Source: Manis javanica
Taxonomy: Eukaryota > Chordata > Mammalia > Pholidota > Manidae
Reading direction: 5' to 3'
Assembly (NCBI RefSeq): GCF_040802235.1
Contig: NC_133167.1
Coordinates: 99,062,001-99,126,000 of the forward strand
DNA length: 64,000 nucleotides
Below, in pieces: positions 48,020 to 61,549 of this stretch (the stretch's first letter is position 1; each line of letters starts with the position of its first letter). A program made the position numbers and the translations under genes. The notes beneath the pieces were generated by a model. It saw nothing but the letters and a program-made list of their open reading frames with translations, searched no databases and was not told the DNA's origin.

Positions 48020-49250
48020 ATGCTCACAGTGACCTTCCTGTGTTCCAAGCACTTTGCAAATGTGAATATAGACCTTTACTATTTAATCTAAGCTAAAATA
48101 ACCACCTAGGACTCCCTCAGAAGCCAAGGCTATGGTTTTAGCAATACTGTCCACAAGTCATTAGTAATAATAATAAAACAATAATTTTTATCTCTTGTAC
48201 CTTTTACTGTATTATCTTAAAATGATCCATTTATCATTTGTCAACCCCGTTAAATTGGAACAGACTTTCAGAACTAAAAGATCTTAGGTTTATATTCTAG
48301 GAATGGAACTCTTTCAATTGGCATCTTGCTATCTTGTCATTCAAGATGTCACTAGTTGTAGTACTCGCATATTTCATGTGTCTCAGATCCCACTTGCAAT
48401 GGATGTACCTAGTGGCCAGACATATCACCCAGCTTAGAGGTCCTCAAGGAGACAATGTATTTCCCCCACACCAGATCACACTTATTGCTGGACCTGAACC
48501 TACAGGCCAGGCAGGAGGACCACCGTGAAGATTTCACAAATGCAGACCAGGATGGAGCCTGGGGTTGGGGTGGGTGGCATTCACTGAGTTCCCCTCATTT
48601 ACTATCTTAGAAAGGGACCAAGACTCAAGAAATTGGTAAAAATTCTTTAAAGTTATAAATACTCTTTATGCATTAGTTTTACTTTCCAAAAAAGTCTGGC
48701 AATAAAAGAGTGCTAACATTTGTAAGGAAAACTTTGGGGAAAACCTAGGGATTCCATCAATTCTTGTGGATGACAGAATCCAAGGACACTCTGTGGCTTT
48801 GCCTGGGGAAGTAGAGAGAAGTGGCCCTACTGAGGGAAACATCCCTGAATGGTCTTATTCGCTTGATGACAGAAAGTGTCCACGGAGGCTGGCTGGTGTA
48901 AGGGGGGTGGTGAACCGGGCTTTGAAATATCAGACCTACCCATTTTGAAGCTGTCCCTGGAAAACCTTCACATGTATAAGATGTAGGGGTTTGTGTTTTT
49001 ATGTGTGTTTTAATTTTAGCCAACAGGTGAAATTACAAGGTACTGACCTTAAATATTTTCATGTTCAACACACTTTTGAAAGTTAATAGATATGCTCCTT
49101 AATAAAATATAAACATGATAATTTATGTCAATCACCTATAATGTGGTAAGGTTAGAAGAACCTCAAGGGGCTTGGCTATGGTCTTGACACAGTAAACCTA
49201 AGGAGAGGTAATATTAATAATACAAAGAATAACTTTATCTAACATGAATT
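48020..49250. other. No gene recognised
   Basis: Non-coding. ORFs up to 88 codons without known motif. Confidence 0.4.
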
Positions 49251-49254
49251 CTTA

Positions 49255-49440
49255 GGCACTTTAGCTTAGGACTTTTTTGTCTGTTGTCTCATTTAAACTT
49301 TACAACATGTCTGAAAGGTGTTAGTTCTATTTTACAGATGACAAAAAAGTTCAGAGAAAATATGTGATTTGCCCAAGGTCACACAGTTTGTGATGGAACT
49401 GAGTTCCCACTGAGTTTGCCTGATTCCAAAGTCTATTTGC
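49255..49440 (-). repeat. MIR, minus
   Basis: 'gtctcatttaaactttacaa', 'attttacagatgacaaaaaa', 'gcccaaggtcacacagtttg' in reversed MIR order. Confidence 0.88.
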
Positions 49441-49594
49441 AAATGTAAATATAGACCTTTATTATTTAATCTAAGGTAAAATAACCCCAGCTACCTAACC
49501 TCCTGGGTGCTCAGTGTATTTCATTATTATTTTTGATGACAGCAACTGTAAAATAGTCAATAAGATGATACATCTTTGCATAAGTGATTATTAA

Positions 49595-50445
49595 AATAAC
49601 AGCTTTACGGAGATGTAATTCACATACTATAAAACTCATCCTTTTAAAGTGTACAGTTCACTATTTTTCAGTCTGTTTGTAGAGTTCTGCAATTTTTGAG
49701 CATTTTTAGCATCTTAAAAAGAAACCATTGATGGTCACTGCCTGTTCTTTGCCTGTTGTAGCCCCCGGCAACCACTAGGCTGCTTTCAATTTCTATGGGT
49801 TTGTCTGTTCCGGATATTTTAAGTAAATGGAGTCATCTAATATGGGAACTTTAGTGCCTGGGATCTTTAATTTACCATGTCTCCAAGGTTCATCCACATT
49901 GTAACGTGTATTAGGATTTTATTCATTTTTATGGCTGACATAACATTCCATCGTATGGATACACCATGTGTTTTTTATTCATCAGTTGGAGGACCTATGG
50001 GTGATTTCCATTTTTTGGCAATTATGAATTATGCTGTTTTGAGATTTCATGTGGAAACGTTCACGTGAACAGACTTTTACTTTCTCTTGGGTATACACCT
50101 GGGACTGAAATTGCTGGATCCTATAACGACGCTTAACGGTTTGAGGCACTACGAAACTGTTTTCCAAAGGCGCTGCACCAGTTTGCATTCCCAAACGAAG
50201 GTAACGAAGGTTCGTGTTTCTCCATTTGCTGGCCAACCTTTGCAATTGTTTTTATCATGGCCATCCTAGTGAGAGTGAAGTGGAACAATGGTGGTTTTGA
50301 TTTGCACTTTCTCGGTGACTAATGAGGTTGAGCATCTTTTCGTGTGCTAATTGGCCATTTATACATCTTCTTCAGAGAACTGTATTCTATTCAGAAATGC
50401 CTCTGCTCATTTTTAGATTGCAGTGTCTTTTGATTGTTGTGTGTC
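49595..50445 (-). mobile_element. Ancient L1 (L1MC/MD-like) 3' fragment, minus
   Basis: 'ctttacggagatgtaattca', 'gcccccggcaaccactaggc', 'attccatcgtatggatacac', 'gcgctgcaccagtttgcatt', 'ggttgagcatcttttcgtgt' give a continuous old L1 3' end in reverse. Confidence 0.9.
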
Positions 50446-50529
50446 AGTGAATTAAGTTTAGTTCATCTGTCACTTCCCCATATTTACTACTGCTTGGAAA
50501 TCCTTTTAGTTACGTCTAGTCAAGCATTT

Positions 50530-50830
50530 ATTCAAACATCCATTAGTCATTTATTGTATTCTCTGCCTGGGCTGAAAATCTAAAGACCAGTATGACACGT
50601 CATCCCTCCTGTCAATTATGGCAATAGCTGCCTGTTTTCCTCCTCCCAAATCAATCTTTCATCCTGCATCCGGAATGGTTTTTTTTTTAAAGTGAATTTG
50701 ATCTTACTCGCTTAATCCCTTCAATGTTTCCTCTGCTGGCTTCAAGTCCTAACTCCGTAAGATGGTTATAAAGCCTTCAGAATGTGTGCGTCGCCCATCT
50801 CTGCAAGGTTCTCTCTCTCGTGTCCATCCT
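50530..50830 (+). mobile_element. L2-like fragment, plus
   Basis: 'ggcaatagctgcctgttttc', 'tcaatgtttcctctgctggc', 'aagatggttataaagccttc' resemble the L2 body. Confidence 0.5.
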
Positions 50831-51885
50831 ATAGCTCCATCTGGGGCAGCTTTAGGAATCTTCTAGTTAAATACCCAATCTAGACACACTGAGGTCAGTA
50901 AGCTAGGGGAATAAGTGGGTCCTCAGGCAGAAACCCAAACCAGCTCTCAGGTAAAAATTAAAGGACTCACTGGAGCTTTTCTCTTAAATCTGGATCCTGA
51001 CCTCAACAGGTGGATCTCTCTTAAGCCTGTTAGCTGAGAAAACAAGCTTTATCAGGTCACCCTCTTAACTTTAGTGGGATATTAAAATGTTCCAGCCTCA
51101 TTTCTACTGCTGAGTAATAAAGGAAGAGCTTTGTGCTCATGCTTCGGGCACTAAGTTCATGCTTGGGTCAGTGTCAAAGTGGACCTTTCGGGATAGTGGT
51201 GGTGGCTGCAGTAATTACTGGGATCCTCCTCAGGGAGAGGCAACCTGCCCAGGATGACATACCTGGTTGGTCAAGAGAAACTGTCTCAGGTGGAGATTCT
51301 CCCTCCACCAACCCTTAGAGAGACTGAGTTTTTAGACTTATTAAAGGCGGCTGCAGTTCCCATATAGAGATCCTACTAGATAGATAAATCTCTACTTGTC
51401 TATGAACAGGCAGCACGGTGATGACTCTTGCTGAAAATAAATCTAATATAGAAATTTGAAAATGTATTAAATAATTCCTTTTGAACTTAGTCATTAATTT
51501 TATAGCAAAATCTCTTTATCTGTATGTACATACAAACACGTACACATGCACAATACTCATACGCAAATATAAATCAGAGACTGCAAAATTCAAATAACAC
51601 ATCCAAAGTTGGGTTTGTTATTTAAAATCACTATTTCAGTTTTTCAGATGAAGATATTTACAGTGTACATGGTGATTTGAAATGCATTTACATTATGAAA
51701 GTTCCTCCCATCTACTAACAGGCCCATCACCTCACACACGTATATATATGGTGTGAATATTTAAGTTCTACTTTCTCAGCAAATTTCAATTATATAGTAC
51801 AGTGTTATCAGCTTAGTCACCTTGTAAACAGTAATTTTATTTTGTCCATCATTTTATGGGTCAAAAATCTGGGAAGTGACCACCC
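50831..51885. other. No gene recognised
   Basis: Non-coding; a short CA/TA-rich patch near 51535-51570. Confidence 0.4.
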
Positions 51886-51889
51886 ATGC

Positions 51890-52340
51890 AATTTGCCTAT
51901 AATTCACTTGGCATCACTTGGGGTGATGCTGGATGACCCTAAGATGGTTCCTTCACTCACCTGTCTGGTACCTCACTGCCCCCCTGGCCTGGCTCCGTCC
52001 ACCTCTTAACCTACAGACTCTTTATGTATGTGGCTTAGATTTTGCCCAAGACGGTGGTCTCAGGCAGTTATACTTCTTGAATGGTAACTGGTTTCTTGGG
52101 GAGCAAGGCAGTAGCTGCCGGCCTCTTCTTAAAACCTAGGCCTGGAATGGGCATAGCTCTTGTTAAGATCATTTACACTGTCTGCTATTGATCAAAGCAT
52201 TCACAGACCAGCAGAGACTCAAGAGGGAGGGGAAACAGACCCCAGCTCTCAACGGAAGTAGAAGCGTTGAATTTTCAGCCATCTTTAGTCTGCCCTGAGT
52301 GTCAAGATCAGGCCACATATATGAGAAACACAAAGATTTC
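51890..52340 (-). mobile_element. MaLR/ERVL-like LTR, minus
   Basis: 'tcactcacctgtctggtacc', 'gcattcacagaccagcagag', 'caagagggaggggaaacag' and 'cagccatctttagtctgccc' follow the reversed LTR type at 26135 and 41955. Confidence 0.6.
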
Positions 52341-52344
52341 CTCC

Positions 52345-55300
52345 CCTGGCAAAAATACCAGTACCACGCTGAGTCATCTGCAGTTTGCAAATACATTGGT
52401 TGCTTAAAGATGAGGTGGCTACTACACATGTTGTGCATAACTTTAGCAACTTTTTGAATTTAATGGTCATGATAATCAAAATTCTTTAAAGTTTTATTAC
52501 TCCTTTGATTTGTACATGTGTATTTTATGACCAACATTTTGAGTTGCAGGAAGCATGAACTATGCTTTTTATGACATACCCGAGATCTCAGGAGCATTTA
52601 AAATAGTTTACTAATATCCAGGGTATTATTGTAGCCTACCTAATACCTTTGATTTACCAAAGTCATAAAAGCTATGTTGGCTTCTTTTATGGATGTAACT
52701 TTAGCCACATGGTAAAGCATAGCTGTGTACAGGTGTTTCCACATGTCTGGTCCACCGGCATCTAAGAAATTCAACCCTGGGGTCATAGAGAGAAGACGCA
52801 AAAGACCTAATAAAAAACACTTGCTAACCGTTAATATTCATTTACCAAATCCTACTTAAACTCTTGTACTCTCAAAGCTAATTTCATCCAATTGCCTTTT
52901 AATTATAGTCTCTTGCTCACAGTTGCAAATATAATGGCTTTTTAATATAACTTGCACTGTTCTATGTCCAATGTAGGATGTAATCATGCAATTTATTCAG
53001 TCCGAGCTAGTGCATTAGGTAATTAAAACATAAGCACACACAGATTCTGCACATGTGTATTCGTTTGGAAAGAAACAAGAATTTGGCAGACCTGCTTTGT
53101 AGAGCATTCTTTCTGGATGGACATGGGATAGAAATCCTAAGTCCACCCTATGCTGGAGCTAAAGTGAAATACAGAAATCTAGTATGTGAGTGTTTGGGAG
53201 ACCTGTGCACATATCACAGAGGACAGGATAGAATAAACTAATTTAAAGCACGTATCTAAGTGGTTTAACACATTTTTAACTATCTAATCACAGTCTCATA
53301 GACAGAATTCTCAGGGCAGGTTAGTGTTCTTTTTTGAAGACATTAGGTGAACAGACAGACCCTCAGTCTCCTTTTTAGAAGAGGAAGGCAGGAAAAAAGG
53401 TGAGATTCAAGTTAATGTTCACTATTGATAAAAATGATCAAAGAAATCTCTTAAGAGTGGTGATTATTTTTAGACAATAAGAACTGATGTTGGTATGGGG
53501 AACAAATACATACATACTTCTGTGTTTTCTTTCAATGTATGTATGTATGTTACTTTAGTAAAATTCTTCATCTTTATTTCACAGTAACCAGATTTTATGT
53601 AAAAAAACAAGTAATTTGTTTTTGAATCATAGAATTTTTATAAGTTTATAATTAGTTTTTAAAAGCATATTATGCTATATTTTTACACTTTCCCACTCCA
53701 TAATTTATTAAGTGCCAACTAACTTTGCCCTATTTGTTAGAGATACAAAGAAAGAGAACGGCTCTGCCTTAAGATTTTCAGTTTTAGTGTAAGCATTTCT
53801 CTAGTGTTACCCTCCTTTGACTATTAATGTTTGGCTATTGAAAAAGAAACAAAAAAAGAATATGAGCCATGAATGCAAATATCAGCGTAAAAACAAAACA
53901 AATGATGCACTCATCAGGATGTGGGGCTTAAAAAAATGCTGATAGAGATATGTAAAAATCTAGATGGATTCTTTTCCTTTTCAGTTTTCTTTGGATATGT
54001 GTTCACACATGTTTATTCTTATTTAAAATATAAATATGGAAGGTCTGTGTATATTTCTTTTCGGAAACATTAACATTGATTTCAGATGGCGTGTCTTCAT
54101 CGGCTCATCTCCTTTTCCCTTTTCTGTTTTCACTACACCCACCTGCCTTCTTCTGTTATATTCTTTAAAGTCTTAAAAGTCCTCTTTGGGGAAAACAGAC
54201 CAAACAGCTAGACAGTTAGCTACACGGCATCCTGTTCCCAAAAGAATTGCAGCCTTGGGATCCAGATACAGAGCCATTTTTTTCTCAGATTGATGTCTCT
54301 TGTACATTTAGGCTTTAAGGCTCAACATACTGAGCTTCTGGGCTTCTTCACCTCCAGAAAGAGTGACCTGCAGTAGACCAGCCTCTCTGCAGAGGGGAAG
54401 TCAATCTCCATTCCTCTGGACTGCCCAAGTCCTAGGCCTCAGGAGCTTGTTGCCTAACCAGGCATTGACTTGATCTAGTCTGGACTGTTCTCTATTTAAT
54501 CCCACCATTTGCTTAGTCTTTAGAGGAGCTGTGTCCTAACTCAACTCTGAAGGAATCCATAGAGGACCAAATCAAGCACACTGAGGTCAGAGCAGAACCC
54601 AGACAAACATGCTCCATCATCTTGATCAAATACCAGATTCCCATCCTAAATTCTATGTTCACATGTCTGATTTACAATAAATTCCAAATTCATGAATAGA
54701 TTACATACCTAATGTTCCTTATAATTTCAAGACTCAGGACCCACATTCCTGTGTTATAAATGCCATAGTGAATATATTATGAATAAAAAATACAATTTCC
54801 ATAATAATCCAGTTACAAATAGCTCATTCTGAAGTCAGAATATAAGCCCTTGATTTTTTCTGTAAGTCCTACATGTTTTTTACATATTGGCGTTTCTAAA
54901 AGCAAGCTTTATCTTAATATAGATCTGTTTATATAGTGTTGATTTTTCCCCCCTGAAAAGCTAATAAAGTCATGGTACATATTACCATTGTCAACAATGG
55001 TCTCTTAAATCTTAAAATCAAAGAAATAAGATATAACTATATCTAATTATTTAATATTGATAGGGATGGGGGTGGGAAATGCATTCTAAGTTTGATAGGG
55101 GCATATCTTCTGCACATCATAAGGTGATTCCAGTCAGGGATTCAATTTATAATCATAAAGCTCAGTTAACCCTTATATTAAAGCTATAGTTTTATTTTTA
55201 CAGCCATCTCTAGATAATCAGTTTCCCCCTTAACCAGAATATTTAACCACTTTATCTGAATTTTCTTCTATGGCTGTGTAGTCACCTAATTCTGTACCAC

Positions 55301-55375
55301 CTGTTAAAAATGACAAACTTCCTCCTATTCTATGGCTTCCCTGTAACTGTGGTCCTATTTCCTTCCCTTTCCAGC
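52345..55375. other. No gene recognised; mostly unlabelled sequence
   Basis: About 3 kb of AT-rich DNA without confident repeats and no ORF above 62 codons. One of the longer apparently unique stretches. Confidence 0.4.
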
Positions 55376-55379
55376 CACA

Positions 55380-55595
55380 CTTCCTTTAGAGATATTTGCA
55401 CGTTTTCTATTGAATGGAGGTATCATGATTTATGCAACTTGTTCCCTTTTAAGAGACACTGAAGTTATGAATTACTATTAAAAATATGCTTCAGTTAACA
55501 CCCTTGGAAAAATTCCCTTTGAACAAAAACATCTTGTATGTGAGCGCAACTATTTCCATATAATTCTAGAAATTACTGGGTCTAAAAGATTTGAC
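55380..55595 (-). mobile_element. Old L1M fragment, minus (interrupted by MLT1)
   Basis: 'atttccatataattctagaa', 'attactgggtctaaaagatt' resemble reversed L1M; it seems to continue at 55998 ('cttgcaaaacaccctccaaa'). Confidence 0.5.
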
Positions 55596-55599
55596 ATGA

Positions 55600-55996
55600 T
55601 GAGTTACACTGTGTACCCCCAAGAATTCATGTTGAAATCCTAACCCCAGGGACCTCAGAATGTGACCTTATTTTGGAGATGGGGTCTTTCCAGAGGTAAG
55701 TTAAACTGAGGTCCGTAGTGTGGATCCCAATCCAGTATGACTGGTATCCTTGTAAGAAAGAATCTGGACATGGACATGCAGAGGGAGTAAGGTGAAGACA
55801 CAGGGCGTACACCACGTAAACACAAAGACATATCAAGGGAGATGCCTGGGCAGATTCTTCCTTCACAGCCTTCAGAAGAAGCAGTCCTGCCAAGACCTTG
55901 ACTTTGAACCTCTAGCCCCCACACCGATAGGCATCTGTATTCCTTAAAGCCACCCAGTTGGTGGCACTGTTATGGTAGCCCTAGAAAACTTAGATC
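55600..55996 (+). mobile_element. MLT1-type MaLR LTR, plus
   Basis: 'aagaattcatgttgaaatcc', 'gaatgtgaccttattttgga', 'tatgactggtatccttgtaa', 'gccacccagttggtggcact', 'ctagaaaactta' give nearly the whole LTR. Confidence 0.9.
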
Positions 55997-55999
55997 TCA

Positions 56000-56536
56000 C
56001 TTGCAAAACACCCTCCAAAATGGCTGTGAGAAGTGATCTCTAAACCAATCATGTTGAAGGGTAATTTTTCACCACCACACATAATCCCGAACTGTCAATC
56101 TTTACAATGGTTCGCCAATTTCAAAGACAAATAGATGGTATATCTTTTTAACACACACTTCTTTGATTTTGCATATATTTCTAGGGCTTTATTCCCTTTT
56201 ATGAAAAAAAATCTAAAATGGCTTTAAATGCACTGACACTATCAAATAACCACCCACATCTAGCTATGATTTCAATATCATTTGAAACAATGATTTAAAA
56301 AAAATATTAAAATACAGATGGAACTTTAAAAAAATGTTTACTACCCATTCACATAGAATCTACTGCAAAATTTTCATTCTCTAGGTTTATCACATGTAGC
56401 ATTAAGTACATTCCTGAAAGGTAAAAGTGAAACAATTAAAAATTACAAAGTTAAAAAAACAAATTAATTTCATTTTAAAGATGAAGAGATAGAGCATGTG
56501 ACAATTAAGTCCCATGTCCAATAATCCAATTCAGAA
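56000..56536. other. No gene recognised
   Basis: AT-rich sequence beyond the candidate ZFP42 poly(A) signal. Confidence 0.4.
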
Positions 56537-56542
56537 TTTATT
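56537..56542 (-). terminator. Candidate poly(A) signal of ZFP42
   Basis: AATAAA on the minus strand about 250 bases beyond the ZFP42 stop, the first canonical hexamer noticed downstream. Another lies near 56190. The surroundings are AT-rich, so chance occurrence is likely and real 3' ends could lie further out. Confidence 0.3.
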
Positions 56543-56793
56543 AAGGATTATGCTTTTGAAGTAAATTCATTCCTGACCTTCTTGCTTGAAAGCACACTAT
56601 AATCCTATACACAACGTTGTAAAATGGCATCAGAGGCCGCAGGAGCATCTTAGTAACATTAAAATTATGCCTTGTAGGATTGTAACATTGATTTTAAATT
56701 TCCTTCTTAGAAACCATAGGCAATTGGGCATATTTGTCTCCACTCACTCTCGTTAATAGGCTTCTCCTTGAGGATTATTTTCTATCTTCTCTT

Positions 56794-57723
<930 letters not shown>

Positions 57724-58479
57724 TCAATCACTTCCAGGCAGTAGTGATCTGGGTATGTTGTCTTCAGCAAGCACCTACTTTGAGATAATAACCATTAGGG
57801 AAAATACATTCAAACGTTACAACCAGTGTCAGAAAACAACTTAAAAAATGGCCTAGAACTCACTTTGCTATAACCAAATGGCTACCATTCACATCTTCCC
57901 TGACAAACTCCCTGAGAAAGTACGAAAATGAGCTCTCATGGAAGACACGGATGATAGCCACATCTAGCCTCAGGTATCCCCACAAGTTATCGGACCTCCC
58001 TAATTGATCACCTCGTTTGCTGGACACTGCACTCCCCTTAAGCACTGGCCCTACGCCAGCCTACCTAACGGGTTGAGATTCTTCAGTAAATAGACATACA
58101 AACAAATCTGTGCCTCATGGAGTATACATTCCTGTGAGCATACAGAATGAGTGAAGAGTGTTTTGTCATTAGGTGATGAGGCAGAGGGCTACAGATGAAG
58201 TATGCTGGTCGAAAGTAGCAGTTTGTAAATTTAAACAGAGTGCTCAGGCAAACCACGGCTGACAGTGGCAGCTGACTAAACACTTGAAGCAAGTGAGGAA
58301 GCAATATACCCTATTGTATGTGACATTGCTGTGAAATTAAAATTAAATAATGTGTATACAGGGCTTAGCACAATTCATGGCACAGAGCAAATGATGAATG
58401 CTTGTATGTGAGTTACTGTTACTTTACCTCTGTATTCATTCTGTAAGTATACGTTGGATCCTGCAGTAAACAGTCACTA

Positions 58480-58770
58480 CTCTAGACCCAGGGTGCAAAT
58501 TTATTTTTTTCTATAAAGAGCCAGATTTGAGCTTTGTCACAACCATGGTCTATGTCACAATTGTTCAGTCCTGACACTGAAGCACAGAGGCCGCAACAGA
58601 GAATAAATAAAGGAGGAGCATGGCTGTGTCCCAGTAAAAGTGTATTCTGTCCATCCTTGTAGAAGATGGGGGAGCCAGAGAGCAGACATTCTGAAATCCA
58701 TGCATTCCCATCTCTCTTGAGTGCAAAGCAAAATAAAGACACAGGAGAGTCGGGTCCTGAACAGTTTTCA
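58480..58770. mobile_element. hAT-type element, related to 37664-37888
   Basis: 'cccagggtgcaaatttattt', 'ctataaagagccagatttga', 'gcatggctgtgtcccagtaa' match the opposite orientation of the hAT repeat at 37664. Confidence 0.65.
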
Positions 58771-59109
58771 ATCTTTTTCTTAAGAATATAAAAGCAAATA
58801 TCATAAGGTTATACTATGAACATGTTCCACTCTTTCTAAAAGCCTTTTGCTTAATGTTACAATTGTGCGCCTTATATAAGATCTCTTAATTTTATTGTCC
58901 TGATGTTCGGCTCTTGGAACAAAAATTAAATCCTTTTTAAACACAGGCAAATGTGAAAGTAGTATAGTGAAAACTAACAGCTTGAAAATATTTTTGACTA
59001 ACCACATTTAAAAAATGCCACCTCAAAAGAAACATGCCATTTACTCTGGCAAAAAAAATACGTAGAATAAAAACAAAACATGCTTTTCAATTGCAAAGGG
59101 AAGTTTTTA

Positions 59110-59330
59110 ATGTCTTCCTAAAATTTTTTATGTATATTATATATAAATATATACAATATATAAACACTATATATTTTATATAGACATATTTAAAATAAAT
59201 TATGTATGTATAAAAGTTGCTAAAGGAAGTTTTAAATTTCTTAAACATTTGTATATATATATGAGTATGTCTATGTCTATTTATAGAATGTATATACATA
59301 CATATAAATGTTTAAGAAATTTAAAACTGT
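59110..59330. repeat. AT-rich low-complexity tract with long inverted repeat
   Basis: Mostly TA/TATA sequence. A perfect 23-bp inverted repeat occupies 59228-59250 and 59306-59328, with a 55-bp AT-rich spacer. Confidence 0.85.
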
Positions 59331-59639
59331 TCCCATAGCAATTTTAACTGTGGCCATTTACAAATGTCAAGCTGATACACATATATAAATATATAAACAT
59401 GTTAAATGGTACAAGTGTTATTATTTCTTGCATCTTTTAAAAAAGTGTAATAAAGGGAGACTGTGTGCAGGAGTAATTTCCTAACAAAATCTTGTTCCGG
59501 TACCTAAAAATAATTTTTGAATCATTTTGTATTAATGAATGTAGCATATTTGGGGCAAAATCACTTGTAATTAGTCTTAGGTATGATTAAACAGAAATCC
59601 AAACCCCATCCCCCCACTTAAAATGACTGAAATTTGATT

Positions 59640-60065
59640 TGGTTCCAGGTTTTCTCTCCAAATTTATGTGTTGGCACCTCCAGTTCTATTTCATTTTCAG
59701 CCACAAGCTCTCCCTCCAATAGAGAGCCATGCTCTTCCCTCTCGATAAAATACCCACCCTTACTCCTCTTTCCCATCTGCAAGCACACAGGTTCTCTCTC
59801 ACACAGACACATGCGTTCATTTACCATCTACACCTCAGATCTCTTCGACGTCACTTCCTTAGGCAAGATTCTCTTGATTCTTAAGCTCAATTAGGTCCCC
59901 AAGCTAAATGTTCCCCTCACTCCCTATTTTGCACAGATCTGAGTCTCTTGGTACTTATTATTTAAGGTCTGCCTTACCTACTAGACTGTAAGTCGTGGGA
60001 GGGCAAGTTCCTCTTCTGTTTTACTCGGGTGTCCCAGCACCTGAATGACATGAATGGAGGAATAT
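59640..60065 (+). mobile_element. L2 3' fragment, plus
   Basis: 'gtctgccttacctactagac', 'tgtaagtcgtgggagggcaa', 'gtgtcccagcacctgaatga' follow L2 order. Confidence 0.7.
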
Positions 60066-60569
60066 GCATTAGGCATCATACTGGCAATATTTGACTTAGC
60101 AACCCTATAAAATTAATTTACTAGAAAAATCACTTGAAACTTTACACACACATGATGTGGAAGTTTCAGAGAGCTGGTTATCAATGATGCCGAGGTGTCA
60201 TCTACAAAGACATCTATGAGCACAGGGTTAAAAGAGAGGTTTTCTCTTTTAGAAGTTACCAAAGTCCACGTGTAATCCTTAACTTTCTAAGCTAGAGTCG
60301 TTGTTTGTCAGATCTCTGAGCATAATTCCATTTCTCACACAATATACAATCTGTGAGAATGAGGTATAAAATTGAAAAGGTTATTTATTAATTTACTATG
60401 GGAAAACACCTTTCTATATGACGAGTATTTTGCTCGTGAAAATTACATGGAAAACGTACTGGGTAAACAGAGTATAAAGACAAAATCTGGATGTTAAATG
60501 ATACTTAATGGCATGGGATTAATCTTTTATATTTCTCAAACTAGGATAAAGCCACTTTCAAGGGTGCAT

Positions 60570-61150
60570 CGTTTACTTATTCAATCATTTGACAAATAAT
60601 TACTAGCAAACATTGTTCTAGGTGTTGACCCAAGAATAGAGAAGAAATCCGTCGTTTTCATGGAGCTCCTATTTGTGTGATAGAAATGTAAATAAAGGGT
60701 TTTTAAAATGTTAACTAAACAAAATAGTTCAGATTGAGGAAAATGATCTGATATGAAACAATTAGCATATGAAGAGGAAAGTAAGCAAGGGAGGCCATCT
60801 TTACAAAGAATGTCTCCAAAGACCTCCAAGCAAGGGGCAAGAAAGAAAAAAGCAGAGAATCAGCCAGTGATAAGAGATGGGAGAAGAGAGGCCTTTCCCG
60901 GCTGCAGCAGGAACTGCGAAGGGACCTGCATGCTGGGGGGCACAAAGGAAGCTCCGTTTACTCCAGAACATGGCAGCACAGACCCTGATGGTCTGAGGGA
61001 GCCATTTGCATTTCATTCCCAAACGAATGGGAGCCATTACAAAATTTCTTTCAAGCAAGGAAATGGCCTGCTGGTGAGGGTAAAAGATTACTCGGGCTGC
61101 AGTGTGGAGAATGGATTGAGGGAGAAAAGAGTGAAAGTAGGAATATCTCA
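60570..61150 (-). mobile_element. L2-like ancient repeat, minus
   Basis: Same kind as 44265-45090: 'caatcatttgacaaataatt', 'gttctaggtgttgacccaag', later 'caagcaaggaaatggcctgc' and 'ctgcagtgtggagaatggat'. Explains the 169-codon plus-strand chance ORF here. Confidence 0.6.
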
Positions 61151-61549
61151 TTTTAGTACTCCGGGAAAAGTGCCGGCTGTGTCCACGGGGCGCGTGGTGG
61201 TAATGGAGATGCAACACGGGGAGGCCGGGAAAAGCATGGGGACAGAACTTTGCACACTTTAGGGTGGACTGGACAAAGCAGCTGGAAAAAACTGAGGAAT
61301 CTGAGTGAGTGGGCCTCGTTTTTTTACTAGAGTAAACGGGTGGATGGTAGTGCCACTGGCAGAGATAGCGAGAGGAGGGCAGCCAAGTATACCTCTGATA
61401 ACAAGGACTTTATAAACACTGTAACGGAATAGAATAGTTATATAAATTTTTGAAACAAAACTAAAAATGCAACTTCAAGGACATTTCAAGCAGGCCTCTG
61501 CTCTCTTGAAGTCAGTTTTCCCCTTTGTCCGTTTTAAAAGTTCGAGGCC

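Noticed and set aside
61004-61011. Perfect octamer ATTTGCAT in the putative first intron
   Set aside because: An 8-mer is expected about once or twice in 64 kb, and this one lies inside an ancient repeat with no adjacent Sox-like half-site.
60753-61262. 169-codon plus-strand ORF
   Set aside because: Falls in an ancient repeat also seen near 44.3-45.1 kb; it overlaps a long ORF on the other strand and has no known motif.
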